A DNA stretch of 64,000 nt from an uncultured Candidatus Melainabacteria bacterium (GTDB taxonomy: Bacteria; Cyanobacteriota; Vampirovibrionia; Gastranaerophilales; Gastranaerophilaceae). Positions 45,548 through 54,551 of the stretch are shown piece after piece. The stretch spans positions 1 through 64,000 of the forward strand of contig CATLDC010000006.1 of NCBI GenBank assembly GCA_949902595.1, read 5' to 3'. The position numbers and the translations under genes were made by a program. Within the stretch, counting starts at the first letter, position 1; every line of letters starts with the position of its first letter. A model generated the notes under the pieces. That model did not search any database, had not been told where the DNA came from, and saw only the letters and a list, made by a program, of their open reading frames with translations.

Positions 45548-45908
45548 GTCGCAGGGATTTGGCAGAACTTTTAAGAACGCAAGAAAAGGATTCAGGCTGG
45601 TTTTTAAAAGTGAGATTAATATAAGGATTCATTTGATAATAGCAGCACTTGTGGTTATTCTGGCACTTTTGTTGAATTTTTCTGCGCTTGAGTTTTCTCT
45701 GCTTTTGTTTGTAATCGGGCTTGTGATAGTTGCAGAAATGCTTAATACAGCAATCGAGTTTGCGCTTGATTCGATTTACCACAACAGGTATTCCAAAATG
45801 GTCGGGATGGCAAAAGACATTTCAGCTGGTGCGGTAATGTTTGCCACGCTGATTAGTATTCTTGTCGGCATAATCCTTTTTGGCTCTCATTTGTTAAAAT
45901 TGTTATAG
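45534..45908 (+). CDS. dgkA: Diacylglycerol/undecaprenol kinase
   Basis: The 124-residue membrane protein has an N-terminal amphipathic segment, three membrane helices and the active-site helix AEMLNTAIEFALDSI and AKDISAGAVM, as in DgkA. In Gram-positive relatives it phosphorylates undecaprenol. Position next to ybeY and pgpH agrees with that branch. Confidence 0.9.
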   Translation: MTKFKSQGFGRTFKNARKGFRLVFKSEINIRIHLIIAALVVILALLLNFSALEFSLLLFVIGLVIVAEMLNTAIEFALDSIYHNRYSKMVGMAKDISAGAVMFATLISILVGIILFGSHLLKLL

Positions 45909-46099
45909 AATTTTCCTTCACCTATTGATTATGATTTGATTTTGTGGTTATCTATAAATATATAGGCTATATCCTCTTTAAGTCTATATAGGCGGCTAGG
46001 GGTGCGGAAAAGATTGTAAAAAGTCTCACTACAAACCCTTGGAGTAAGTAGAGTCAAGTTTAATTACTCCGCAAGTTACTAAAAAAGAAGGAAAAGACA
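45909..46099 (+). promoter_or_regulatory. Leader region of rpsP
   Basis: The 191-base gap holds repeated CTATATAG-like segments and, nearer the gene, GGAGTAA…TTACTCC (about 46045-46074), which can form a hairpin. GAAGGAAAAG precedes the ATG. No known leader family could be assigned. Confidence 0.4.
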
Positions 46100-46483
46100 A
46101 TGTTAAAAATCAGATTGAAAAGATTAGGTGCTAAAAAGGCTCCAACATACAGAATTATTGTTATTAATTCAACAACAAAACGTGAAGGTAAACCGGTTGA
46201 AGAACTCGGTCACTACAACCCTAAGACAAAAGAAATGAAGCTCAACAAAGCAGCAGCAGAAGCTTGGATTGTAAAAGGTGCTCAACCTACAGATACAGTT
46301 AAGTACCTTATTGCTAACTGCAACGAAGATGGTTCTTTGAACTATAAAAAGTCTGAAACAGTTAAGCTTTCTAAAAAAGCACAGGCTAAAAAGGCTGAAG
46401 AAGAAGCAAGAAAAGCAGAAGAAGCTGCAAAAGCAGCTGAGGAAGCAGCAGCTCCGGCTGAAGAAGCTCCTGTTGAAGCTTAA
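46100..46483 (+). CDS. rpsP: 30S ribosomal protein S16
   Basis: The 127-residue protein has a normal S16 core (MLKIRLKRLGAKKAPTYRI, LGHYNPKTK, KGAQPTDTVKYLI) and a 35-residue Lys/Ala/Glu-rich tail (…AEEAAAPAEEAPVEA) longer than in E. coli. The tail is probably helical and variable in the family. A strong terminator follows, so it is transcribed alone. Confidence 0.96.
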   Translation: MLKIRLKRLGAKKAPTYRIIVINSTTKREGKPVEELGHYNPKTKEMKLNKAAAEAWIVKGAQPTDTVKYLIANCNEDGSLNYKKSETVKLSKKAQAKKAEEEARKAEEAAKAAEEAAAPAEEAPVEA

Positions 46484-46502
46484 GCTCAATTTTAAATATG
46501 AA

Positions 46503-46532
46503 AAGGCTGTCCCGATGGGACAGTCTTTTTTT
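46503..46532 (+). terminator. Terminator after rpsP
   Basis: GGCTGTCCC, loop GAT, GGGACAGTC, then seven T. Confidence 0.92.
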
Positions 46533-46593
46533 GTAACCAATTGTAACAATTTCTCCCAACCCCCTAAAGTTTTCCCTCCACCAAGCCGTAAAC

Positions 46594-46617
46594 CATGAGG
46601 TAAGGAGTATCCTCATG
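46594..46617 (+). promoter_or_regulatory. Hairpin enclosing the ribosome site and start codon
   Basis: CATGAGG (46594-46600) pairs with CCTCATG (46611-46617). The ribosome site AAGGAG lies in the ten-base loop and the ATG at 46615 is inside the stem. Such a hairpin should hold translation off until opened by a factor, by temperature or by ribosomes. Confidence 0.6.
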
Positions 46618-49377
46618 TCCATCTTCACCTCAAACCGCAATCTATCCAACCTCATACAGGCTGCGCTCAGGCTCAAGGAAACTAAGCAGAGTGGTGCTGT
46701 TAAAGAGGAGAAGCCAGTTGAGGCTGTTCCTGTGCCTCAGGTTTCGAGGAGTCCGGAGGTATCGCCACTTGTTGTGAACAACGAGTTTTTGTTGACGTAC
46801 AACAATGTGCAGGTGGAGAAGGAGGTGGTTGAGAAGCCTGAGGTAGACATTGCAAAGGAGTACAGGGTTGACAACACGATTATTGATGCGGAGTGGAAGA
46901 AGCCTCAGAATTTATTGAGGCGGGTTCCGCGTTGCATAGAGGACATGGAGGAATCAAGGGGGAAGCTTCGTGAGGTTATGGAGCGGGATTTGGACGAGTT
47001 AGCCGGTAATACCAGGGAGTTATTGCAGCAGAGGTTGGGGGAGGATTACGATGAAGGTTTTGTAGAGAGGGCTATAGAGGTGGCCCGGAAGAGGGTTTTG
47101 AGCACTCCGGTGATAGCGAAGGCGCATTCTTCTTACAATTTAGCGATGTTGTCGTGTTCTTTCAGGCAGGCGTTTAACAAGTGTGTGGACGCGCATGCGG
47201 AGGAGTTGAATACTGCATATGCGAAGGCGCATGAGAGGAAGGTGGAGTCGACAAATGTGGGGACAAAAGATTTTTATACAAGAGCGGAGGTTAAGGAAGG
47301 TTATGCTGAGCAATACATGAGAGCCGTTCCCGAGTCTTTATTTGCGAGTTTTGACGAAATATATGAAAAGGCGCTTAGCGGCATTGATTTTGAAAAAGAG
47401 AAAGATCCCATGGGGGCTTTTGCTGAAAGGCTTGGCTGCATGTTAAAGAATACTGAGGACGAGCAAGAGGCGTTAGAAGTAATAGGGTTAACTCAGAGTT
47501 ATTACAAAGATATGTATGCTAATATTGTAGGTGCGCAGAATTTTAGCGAGATTTTCAGCAGTGCGTTAGCGGAGGCATTAAAAGAGGGTTCGGCGTCTTC
47601 CGGTTATGACATTTGCGGCATCATACGTATATTGGAAGCGAAGCTTAGCATTTCAAGCTGCAATCACATGTATGAGGAGTTAGAGAAAGCTCCTGTTACG
47701 AGAGCTATGACGAGAAGTGTTACTGATACTAACCCGCTCATCGTAAACTCTGCCAGAGAAATTCCGAAGGAGCCGACTGTAACTACTGTTAAGGGTTCAA
47801 ACGGAGCAACGATTAAGATTACAAATTATTCTTTTTACTATCACAACACATCCAACATTTTGACAATGCGTGATGAAAACGGGGTATATTATCCGAATGC
47901 AACTTTAGACATCACGCTGCCAAACGGGGAGATGTTTTCAATAAATGCCGGAATTATGGGGGCACGTGGGGCTAACTCATTCACGCCTCCGATTTCTGTT
48001 TTGGAAAATCTTGGAAACACGCTTGGTTCGCTTAAAGCGGATGTTTTAGACAGTTTTTGCAAAGAGATTCACTACGTACAAATTCAGGATATTAACAACC
48101 GGTTTGCAGGTATGTACACGTACGATGAGACAATGACTCTGACTTATCGGGAAAGGCAACAGGGGGAGGTAATTTCTCCTGAGGTCAATAACATAGACGG
48201 GTATACGATTACACATGAATTAGGTCATGCTATTGATTATACAAAAAATTCCGAGTCGCAGATGAAGGAGTTTGAGGATTTATTCGATATGATAAAGTCG
48301 TCGAAGGATTGCAAGAAATTACTAAAAGACGAGTTATACGCGCTGACCAATTTCAATGAGTTTTTTGCTGAGTATTACACATACAAGCAATATGGGACTA
48401 CGAGCAAGCAGGGTCAAAAGTTATTCAATCTTCTGAGGAGTTTGGCGCAGAAGGATGGGAATATTAAGAAGATATTGGATGGGATGGATAAAATCATCTC
48501 TGGTACTGAAAAGTTAAGTAAGGAGGAGCGTCAGGCCGGGAAGTTGTCGCCTTATGATATACAGAGAGCGCAAGCTGAGAGGAAGGGGCATTGTGTTACG
48601 CCGAATGTAGGAGGGAGTCTGAGGCCGGAGGAAGGCGGAGATGTACCGCCGGTTGCGCCGGCGCCTGTAAACCCGCCTGTGGTTGACTGGGGTGACCCTG
48701 ATTGGGAGCCTATTGTGGATGTTGAGAAAGAAGGCGGGAATGTTCAACTGATTATAGATGATACAAAAGATAGTGAAAACAAGACCGAAGAATCTGGTTC
48801 AGGTTTTCATGAGTTTGCTTTCACACGGAACGGCAAGGAGATTACAGTTGCGCCAACAGAAGAGAATGAGGCCAGGCTCAGGGCTCAAATTGAGATAAGC
48901 CTTACAGAAATGTTCGGAAGCTTAGAAGATAGTGAGTATAGAATTACTTTTATTTATGATGACAAAGGTAATGTTAAGGGGGCTGTGGTGAAGTTTACGG
49001 ATAAGAACGATGAAACCGGCAAGGAGACCGATAAGCCTACCACTAATAATGAACAACAAAATAAGCCACACATTTCCGGTGGTGACACTCTTAGGGACGA
49101 AAACCTTCAACCGGGTTATTTCCCCGGTACAGGAATAAACATATATGATTACAGAAACGGAGATGGAAGCATTGATGTGCATAGTCTCGTTTATGACTGG
49201 GAAAAAAATGGTGGCGATGTGTATACTTTTTACGCTGATGAGATAAACAATATTTGGAATGCAATTCATAACGCGAAAAACTCTGGTAACTGGGATGATT
49301 TCTGGCGAAATCTTGATAAACTGACAACAACAGTCGGGTATAATTCTTTTATTAGACGGAGACAGATGCAAAAGTAA
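46615..49377 (+). CDS. Large lethal-factor-like (ATLF-type) zinc metallopeptidase protein
   Basis: The 920-residue protein has a roughly 500-residue helical N-terminal region and then a metallopeptidase core: GYTITHELGHAIDYTK gives H-E-x-x-H, and NFNEFFAEYYTYKQYG about 60 residues later supplies the third ligand Glu, as in anthrax lethal factor relatives. A Pro-rich linker (PPVAPAPVNPPVVDWGDPDW) leads to a C-terminal region of about 220 acidic and aromatic residues. There is no signal peptide. The first two thirds use GAG, AAG and GCG codons more than neighbours, hinting at foreign origin. Substrate unknown; an effector or toxin role is an inference. Confidence 0.75.
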   Translation: MSIFTSNRNLSNLIQAALRLKETKQSGAVKEEKPVEAVPVPQVSRSPEVSPLVVNNEFLLTYNNVQVEKEVVEKPEVDIAKEYRVDNTIIDAEWKKPQNLLRRVPRCIEDMEESRGKLREVMERDLDELAGNTRELLQQRLGEDYDEGFVERAIEVARKRVLSTPVIAKAHSSYNLAMLSCSFRQAFNKCVDAHAEELNTAYAKAHERKVESTNVGTKDFYTRAEVKEGYAEQYMRAVPESLFASFDEIYEKALSGIDFEKEKDPMGAFAERLGCMLKNTEDEQEALEVIGLTQSYYKDMYANIVGAQNFSEIFSSALAEALKEGSASSGYDICGIIRILEAKLSISSCNHMYEELEKAPVTRAMTRSVTDTNPLIVNSAREIPKEPTVTTVKGSNGATIKITNYSFYYHNTSNILTMRDENGVYYPNATLDITLPNGEMFSINAGIMGARGANSFTPPISVLENLGNTLGSLKADVLDSFCKEIHYVQIQDINNRFAGMYTYDETMTLTYRERQQGEVISPEVNNIDGYTITHELGHAIDYTKNSESQMKEFEDLFDMIKSSKDCKKLLKDELYALTNFNEFFAEYYTYKQYGTTSKQGQKLFNLLRSLAQKDGNIKKILDGMDKIISGTEKLSKEERQAGKLSPYDIQRAQAERKGHCVTPNVGGSLRPEEGGDVPPVAPAPVNPPVVDWGDPDWEPIVDVEKEGGNVQLIIDDTKDSENKTEESGSGFHEFAFTRNGKEITVAPTEENEARLRAQIEISLTEMFGSLEDSEYRITFIYDDKGNVKGAVVKFTDKNDETGKETDKPTTNNEQQNKPHISGGDTLRDENLQPGYFPGTGINIYDYRNGDGSIDVHSLVYDWEKNGGDVYTFYADEINNIWNAIHNAKNSGNWDDFWRNLDKLTTTVGYNSFIRRRQMQK

Positions 49378-49445
49378 TGTAAACTTTTATGAAAAACTAA
49401 TCAATAATCTTAATTAATGCTACTTTATATATATAAGGAAAATTT

Positions 49446-50300
49446 ATGGTAAGAATCTCAAAACAGGAAATCTTTAACTATTCAGCACCTGCGCAAAACT
49501 CTGCACAGGCCGCCGCTTCTTCTTCCGGAAGTATATGGAACAGCGCAAACTACGGGGTTCAGGAAAGCGAACAAACTCCTAAAACTCCGGCTGAAATCAA
49601 TAATACAATAGTGAAAGCTATTAAAAACAAAGATGTCAGAACCCTTATGCTCGAGTGCGAGAACATGACAGGACCGCAACTTAATAAGGTCGCTGAACTC
49701 TATAAAAAGCAAACCGGCCAGAGCCTTGTTGCTGCTATAAAAGACAATCCTGCGTTTACAAAACAGGCTGGACAGATTGAGCAAACATTGAGAAGCAAGG
49801 GGGTGAAAGGCTCTTATTCCTATAACGAATTTTTGGCTTATGATTTGTTTAACGAACTTAATGGGAGTGACACCCAAAAGATTGATAACCTGATTAAAAA
49901 CAGTATCTACAGAGTTAATGTGCGTGATGTATGCACAAAATACCAGATGCTTGCAAAAACCAAAGGCGAAACCGCTGCGACTCCGGATGAGCGAAAACTA
50001 ATCGGCAAGTTTTTGGTTAACCACAAAAAGCTTAAGGTCAATGGCTTGCGCGATGAGACCCTGTTTCAGGGGATTTTGAATAACAAGGCGCTCTCACTTG
50101 ATAAAAAGCGTGAATACTTAACATTCCTCACCAATAACTATATTGAGTACGCGCAGAAAAAAAATATTCCGCAAGACAAAATAAACGTGTTCAAAAAACG
50201 CACCGAAATGTATATCAAAGAATGCACAGCTGTGAATGATGGCGGCGTTAATAATGCTGACCGTATCGAAAAAGCCCTCGGTGATTTGCTAGGGTACTAG
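49446..50300 (+). CDS. Helical protein with a degenerate annexin-like repeat
   Basis: The 284-residue protein has a Gln/Ala/Ser-rich N-terminus (to about residue 45). A segment IVKAIKNKDVRTLMLE…LNKVAELYKKQTGQSLVAAI follows, matching the helix pattern of an annexin repeat but lacking G-x-G-T, so calcium binding is unlikely. The rest is helical and polar. No signal peptide or membrane helix is seen. AAGGAA precedes the ATG. It lies 68 bases after the metallopeptidase gene, so they may be expressed together. Its end overlaps cca by 12 bases. Confidence 0.6.
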   Translation: MVRISKQEIFNYSAPAQNSAQAAASSSGSIWNSANYGVQESEQTPKTPAEINNTIVKAIKNKDVRTLMLECENMTGPQLNKVAELYKKQTGQSLVAAIKDNPAFTKQAGQIEQTLRSKGVKGSYSYNEFLAYDLFNELNGSDTQKIDNLIKNSIYRVNVRDVCTKYQMLAKTKGETAATPDERKLIGKFLVNHKKLKVNGLRDETLFQGILNNKALSLDKKREYLTFLTNNYIEYAQKKNIPQDKINVFKKRTEMYIKECTAVNDGGVNNADRIEKALGDLLGY

Positions 50301-51653
50301 AGATAAAACATAGCTAACAGCCTCTTCTCTGGTGTTAACCTCGCCGTTGAGCTGAGCCTCCTGTAGCGATTTTATTATCTTTCCAAGCTCCGGAGACTGC
50401 TGAATGCCCTTCAATTCCATAATCTCTTTGCCGTCAAGAAGCTTTGGCAGCGGTTTGAGGCTGGATTTCTTGTCCAGATAAAATCGAAGAAGCGTGCTTA
50501 ATCCGTTCAAATTGGCGTCAACCATTTCCTGCGTTACATCAACCCCGCGCGCTGAAAGCCGGTCAGCCTTTGCTAGCACAATGTTGTCAATCACGTTGTT
50601 TTCCATTTTACGAACATATCTCATCATTACCTTGTCATTCAAATCCGGCGCAACGATTACGTTTGAAGGGTAAATGTGGTTTTTGATGAGACAGGAAATG
50701 TACTCTATCTGCTTTTTGGAAAATTTCATCTGCTTGAGAATCGGAACAACCATCTTCGAGCCCACATCATCATGCTTAATAAACCGGTGCCTGCCGCTTT
50801 CTTCAAACGTCCAGGTTGAAAACTTGCCGATATCGTGCAAGAAACCTGCGAGTTTTAAATGGTTGATTCTTGGAAACCCTCCGAAATCAACGCTGTCGAG
50901 GTGCTCTTTTTCTTCACCTTCAAGCCCCTCGTAAATAATCTCAATCTGCCTAACAGTCTCAACTACATGATAAAACAGCCCTAAATGGTGATGGGTGTTG
51001 GGAGGCACCTGCTTCATTTCCTTTATGTTCGGGAAAATCATCTCCAGAAGCCCGATTTCGTCCATTTTAAGAAGCGCGTTTGATGCGTATTTTCCGCCAA
51101 ACAGCTTAAGAATCTCGTAGCTAATCCGCTCCGGAGAAGGGTTTAGCGCGAGGTGAAGGTATTTTTTTAGAGCAGCTTCAAGCTCCGGAGTCATCTCAAA
51201 TCCGGTCACTGCGTAAAACCTGAACGCTCTTAGTATCCTAAGCGGGTCGTCTTCAAAATTCTCGTCCTTGATGTGGCGAAGAACCTTTGATTCCAAATCT
51301 TGAAGCCCGCCTGTTGCGTCTACAAACGAATCGTCTGCAAGGTTATAGGCAATCGCGTTTATTGTAAAATCACGGCGCTTCAGGTCGTCTTCAATGCAAT
51401 TCCCCTGCATCTCGGATATGTCAAGGTAATTTATTTTGTCACTTAAAACAACGCGGTAGATTTTGTTTTCCGAATCAAGTGTGACAAGTGTTCCGTCAAA
51501 TTCTTTTGCGAGTTTTTGCGCAAACAAGTCCGCGTTTTTTATTGTGATATCCCTGTCGCAGGTGGTTTTTCCCATAAAAAAGTCTCTCAAAGAACCGCCT
51601 ACAAGATAGCCTTCGTGGAAATTTTTTAGAACAAAATCATCCCTGATATTCAT
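50289..51653 (-). CDS. cca: CCA-adding tRNA nucleotidyltransferase with HD domain
   Basis: The 454-residue protein has the class-II nucleotidyltransferase motifs GYLVGGSLRDFFMG and CDRDITI (catalytic D-x-D), the RRDFTINAIAYN motif, the DDPLRILRAFRFYA neck, and an HD domain (LAGFLHDIGKFSTW). It adds or repairs the 3' CCA of tRNAs, needed because tRNA-Trp here lacks it. GGGGGAT precedes the ATG at 51653. It overlaps rsmE by 17 bases. Confidence 0.93.
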   Translation of the reverse strand: MNIRDDFVLKNFHEGYLVGGSLRDFFMGKTTCDRDITIKNADLFAQKLAKEFDGTLVTLDSENKIYRVVLSDKINYLDISEMQGNCIEDDLKRRDFTINAIAYNLADDSFVDATGGLQDLESKVLRHIKDENFEDDPLRILRAFRFYAVTGFEMTPELEAALKKYLHLALNPSPERISYEILKLFGGKYASNALLKMDEIGLLEMIFPNIKEMKQVPPNTHHHLGLFYHVVETVRQIEIIYEGLEGEEKEHLDSVDFGGFPRINHLKLAGFLHDIGKFSTWTFEESGRHRFIKHDDVGSKMVVPILKQMKFSKKQIEYISCLIKNHIYPSNVIVAPDLNDKVMMRYVRKMENNVIDNIVLAKADRLSARGVDVTQEMVDANLNGLSTLLRFYLDKKSSLKPLPKLLDGKEIMELKGIQQSPELGKIIKSLQEAQLNGEVNTREEAVSYVLSLVP

Positions 51654-52356
51654 AAATAATATCCCCCAATCCAACAATAACCGCTGTTTCTGCTTTTAGA
51701 ATCAAGTCTCCGAGTGATACAAGCGGCAGGTTTTTATTCCGGAAGTATTCAAACTCGCGGGGCGAAAATCCGCCTTCCGGACCTATGATTACGAGCACCT
51801 TATCACCTTTTTTGACAGGATTTTCGCCCAGAAATTTTTTGAGACTGGTCTCTGTTGAGCGCTCTGCAAAAACAATTATTCTATCAAACTCCTGCTTCAA
51901 AACCTCGTCCAATGTTGTCACATCATAGCAGGTCGGGATTTTTGCGCGCTCACACTGCTTTGATGCTTCGTACATAACCTTTTGCCACTTATCGCGTTTG
52001 TTAACTTTTAAAGCACAATTGTCGGTCAATATCGGATACACCGCGCGGACACCGAGTTCGGTTGCTTTTTCCATAATGGTAAGCTGTGCATCGCTTCTCA
52101 AAGGTGATTGTGCGAGGTACAGGTCAAATTCCAGGTCACGTTTTGACGGGTAAGAGGTTTCAATCTTGCATTGGATTGTTTTAGAATCGATTGTCTGGAT
52201 TTCTGTCTCGTACTGAATCTGGTTTTCGTCAATCAGCAAGAGTTTTTCGCCCGGGCGAGAGCGCAGCGAGCGCGCAATGTGTCTGTAATTCTCCTCGTCG
52301 GAGATTGTTATAATATCGTCAATCCTGTTTTTTGAATCTATAAAGAAGTGCGGCAT
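51637..52356 (-). CDS. rsmE: 16S rRNA (uracil1498-N3)-methyltransferase
   Basis: The 239-residue SPOUT methyltransferase has an N-terminal PUA-like part (HIARSLRSRPGEKLLLID), MEKATELGVRAVYPILT in the middle and the SAM knot LVIIGPEGGFSPREFEYF…LGDLILKAETA. Modifies U1498. It overlaps the MATE gene by 19 bases and cca by 17, so the three are one transcript. Confidence 0.94.
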   Translation of the reverse strand: MPHFFIDSKNRIDDIITISDEENYRHIARSLRSRPGEKLLLIDENQIQYETEIQTIDSKTIQCKIETSYPSKRDLEFDLYLAQSPLRSDAQLTIMEKATELGVRAVYPILTDNCALKVNKRDKWQKVMYEASKQCERAKIPTCYDVTTLDEVLKQEFDRIIVFAERSTETSLKKFLGENPVKKGDKVLVIIGPEGGFSPREFEYFRNKNLPLVSLGDLILKAETAVIVGLGDIIYEYQG

Positions 52357-53660
52357 GTTACCTCCATTTTAGAGAATTTTCTCAAAAGTGTTGTTAGCAT
52401 TATTGTACACAGAATTACAGCAGAGACTCCGAGGCTGTACCAGAATCCGAGCAGGTTGAGTTTATATTTAAGTCCTAGTAAGCAGCCGAGCGGGATTGAT
52501 ACGAGCCAGTAGGCTATGAAGTTTGCTATCATTACAATACTTGTTTGCTTAATACCTCTGAATATACCGGCAAGTGCGACTTGCAGTCCGTCAAACACCT
52601 GAAACGCGCAAAGCACGTACACAATCGGTATGCAAACGCTTATCAATTCTTTATCGTCAGTAAAAAGTTTTATCAAAAATTCAGGGAACAAGCCAACGCA
52701 TATTGCAGAGCAGCTCATGAACGCAACGCAAATCCAGATTCCTGTAAACGCGTATTTCTTAAGTGATTTGTAATACTTTGCTCCGTTTGCAAACCCGACT
52801 TTGACAGCTGTTGCGTTTGAGATTGCAAGCGGTACCATAAAAGATACACTGGTAAGTGTGCAGACAATGTTGTGCGCTGCTGCATAAATGCCGGAAATCC
52901 TGCCAAGGATTACGGTAATTGCGTTGAACCCGATAAACTCAATCATAACCGCAAGTGAGGACGGCATGCCGACTTTTATCAAATCCTTGTAATAATTTTT
53001 GTCCTTATGGTGTTTGATTTTAACTTTTTTGAAGCAGTACAAGAAAAGCACGATTCCCATAAAATACCGTGTAATAAGGCTCGCAATCGCAAGTCCGATA
53101 ACTCCCAATTCCGGAATCGGGCCGAATCCGAACACGAAAATTATATTAAGTATTACATTCACAAAAATACAAAACACAGTAAGGATATTCGGAAACACAA
53201 CGATTTCGAACGCCTGCAAAAACTCTTTTGCCATGCAGTGCAGATACGCGCCAAATATTGAAAAAGCAGTCACAAAAAAGTACTCTTTTATATGCGGAAC
53301 AAGCTTTGCTTCAAATCCGAGCAGGTCAATAAGCGGGATTGAGGCAAGAATTATTATTGAGGTTATTACAGATAAGCCGGAGGCAAACTTCAAAGACGGG
53401 TAAAAGTATTTTTCCGGTTCTTTGCCTGCTCCGCGGTAGTTTGAGAGTATTGCCGAAATACTAATCAGAATCCCGATTCCAAACATCATAATGCAATTGA
53501 GTATCGCGGTTGCAATGCTTATTGCAGCAAGCGTGTCAGTCGAGTGTCTTCCGGCAACAATAACATCTCCGACCCCAATCATTATGAAACCGAGATTTCC
53601 CAGGATTATCGGGCCGGCAATATTGATAATATCTCTGATATAAAAATTTCTAACTAGCAT
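52338..53660 (-). CDS. MATE-family efflux transporter
   Basis: The 440-residue protein has twelve membrane helices and the MATE layout (IINIAGPIILGNLGFIMIGVGDVIVAG at the start and an internal repeat starting near DLIKVGMPSSLAVMIEF). MATE proteins export drugs or metabolites with Na+ or H+. The specific substrate is unknown. It is the first gene of the MATE-rsmE-cca unit and diverges from the cobalamin riboswitch. Confidence 0.88.
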   Translation of the reverse strand: MLVRNFYIRDIINIAGPIILGNLGFIMIGVGDVIVAGRHSTDTLAAISIATAILNCIMMFGIGILISISAILSNYRGAGKEPEKYFYPSLKFASGLSVITSIIILASIPLIDLLGFEAKLVPHIKEYFFVTAFSIFGAYLHCMAKEFLQAFEIVVFPNILTVFCIFVNVILNIIFVFGFGPIPELGVIGLAIASLITRYFMGIVLFLYCFKKVKIKHHKDKNYYKDLIKVGMPSSLAVMIEFIGFNAITVILGRISGIYAAAHNIVCTLTSVSFMVPLAISNATAVKVGFANGAKYYKSLKKYAFTGIWICVAFMSCSAICVGLFPEFLIKLFTDDKELISVCIPIVYVLCAFQVFDGLQVALAGIFRGIKQTSIVMIANFIAYWLVSIPLGCLLGLKYKLNLLGFWYSLGVSAVILCTIMLTTLLRKFSKMEVTCRTSL

Positions 53661-53694
53661 AAAATAATTGTACTACAAACCTGCTTATGATATA

Positions 53695-53819
53695 ACTGAA
53701 AGGTAAACTAAATACGAGGAAACAACGGTGAAACTCCGTGACTGTGCCGCAACCGTTATAGCCGGAATACTCTTATGGGGAATGTCCCCGCAACAATACT
53801 TCGGGTCAAAGTATTGCAA
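53695..53819 (+). promoter_or_regulatory. Cobalamin riboswitch
   Basis: The core motif is present: GGTGAAACTCC (53728-53738), ACTGTGCCGCAACCGT (53741-53756) and GCCGGAATAC (53761-53770). Two hairpins follow, GGGG-AATGT-CCCC (53777-53789) and CAATACTT…AAGTATTG (53794-53816), likely partners of the kissing loop. The short form resembles class-II cobalamin riboswitches. A terminator stands directly downstream, so B12 probably stops transcription. Confidence 0.85.
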
Positions 53820-53853
53820 AACTTTCCCGTTGTCTGAATAGGGAAGGTTTTTT
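53820..53853 (+). terminator. Riboswitch terminator
   Basis: ACTTTCCC and GGGAAGGT form a stem around GTTGTCTGAATA, followed by a T-run. Its right arm (GGGAAGG) could also be the ribosome site for a TTG start at 53858. Confidence 0.8.
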
Positions 53854-53887
53854 AGTATTGGCAAACGCTGTACAACAGGTTAATAAA

Positions 53888-54529
53888 ATGAACGCAGGGC
53901 TCTGCCCGCACGGGCTCCCGCCTGGAGCCTGCCCAATCTGCTCTAATATGGGCGGCGGAGGCGGAAGCAGGGTTGGGGAACGGCCGCAAAAAGCAGGTGA
54001 GATGAGTTATCACCAGTGTGCGATGATTGGCGCAATGATGAAGGCGCGCGCAGCGCGCCTTGAAAACCACGAAAAGAACCTTCAAGCACACGCCGAAGCA
54101 GTGCTTCAATTTCAGGAAAACCTGAACAAGATGGCTCAAAAAATGTTCGTTTTTGCGCAGCAGATTTCAAACAGCTTTATTTTAAAACCTGTTGCGTTTA
54201 CAATAAAGAATATCGTCGTTCCAATCATAAACTTTGTGAAGAATATTCCAAACATTGCTACTCAAATCAAACAGAAGTTTGTGGATATTCAGGACAAGCT
54301 TAACGCAATCTTTGGCGAAGCAAAAGCGTTTGTGGAAAAAAAGATTTCCGAGCTTGTAAGCACAGTAAAATCGAAGCTTGAAGGCTTGTTCAAGATTTTT
54401 AAGAAACAAAATGCCGATGATGAAGATACAAAAATCGACGACGATAAAAAGATTTTTAACCTGAAAACAATTATTCACAAGATTTGGAAAAAGAAAAAGG
54501 ATGATACCGAAGATAAATCAGGATCTTGA
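53888..54529 (+). CDS. B12-regulated Cys-motif protein of unknown function
   Basis: The 213-residue protein starts with a Cys/His motif CPHGLPPGACPICSNMGGG (C6, H8, C15, C18), a probable zinc site. A basic segment follows, then an amphipathic helical region with weakly hydrophobic stretches (SFILKPVAFTIKNIVVPIIN) and a Lys/Asp-rich tail. An upstream TTG at 53858 would add ten residues. It is the first gene after a cobalamin riboswitch, so its expression should fall when B12 is plentiful. No known B12 transporter or enzyme family matches. Confidence 0.65.
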   Translation: MNAGLCPHGLPPGACPICSNMGGGGGSRVGERPQKAGEMSYHQCAMIGAMMKARAARLENHEKNLQAHAEAVLQFQENLNKMAQKMFVFAQQISNSFILKPVAFTIKNIVVPIINFVKNIPNIATQIKQKFVDIQDKLNAIFGEAKAFVEKKISELVSTVKSKLEGLFKIFKKQNADDEDTKIDDDKKIFNLKTIIHKIWKKKKDDTEDKSGS

Positions 54530-54551
54530 ATCTTCAAGACACCAGAAAAAC

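Noticed and set aside
45980-46080. TPP-riboswitch-like words (CTAGGGGTGC … ACCCTTGG) before rpsP
   Set aside because: The CTGAGA and CCTGATC blocks that define the thiamine aptamer are missing, and the gene is ribosomal protein S16.
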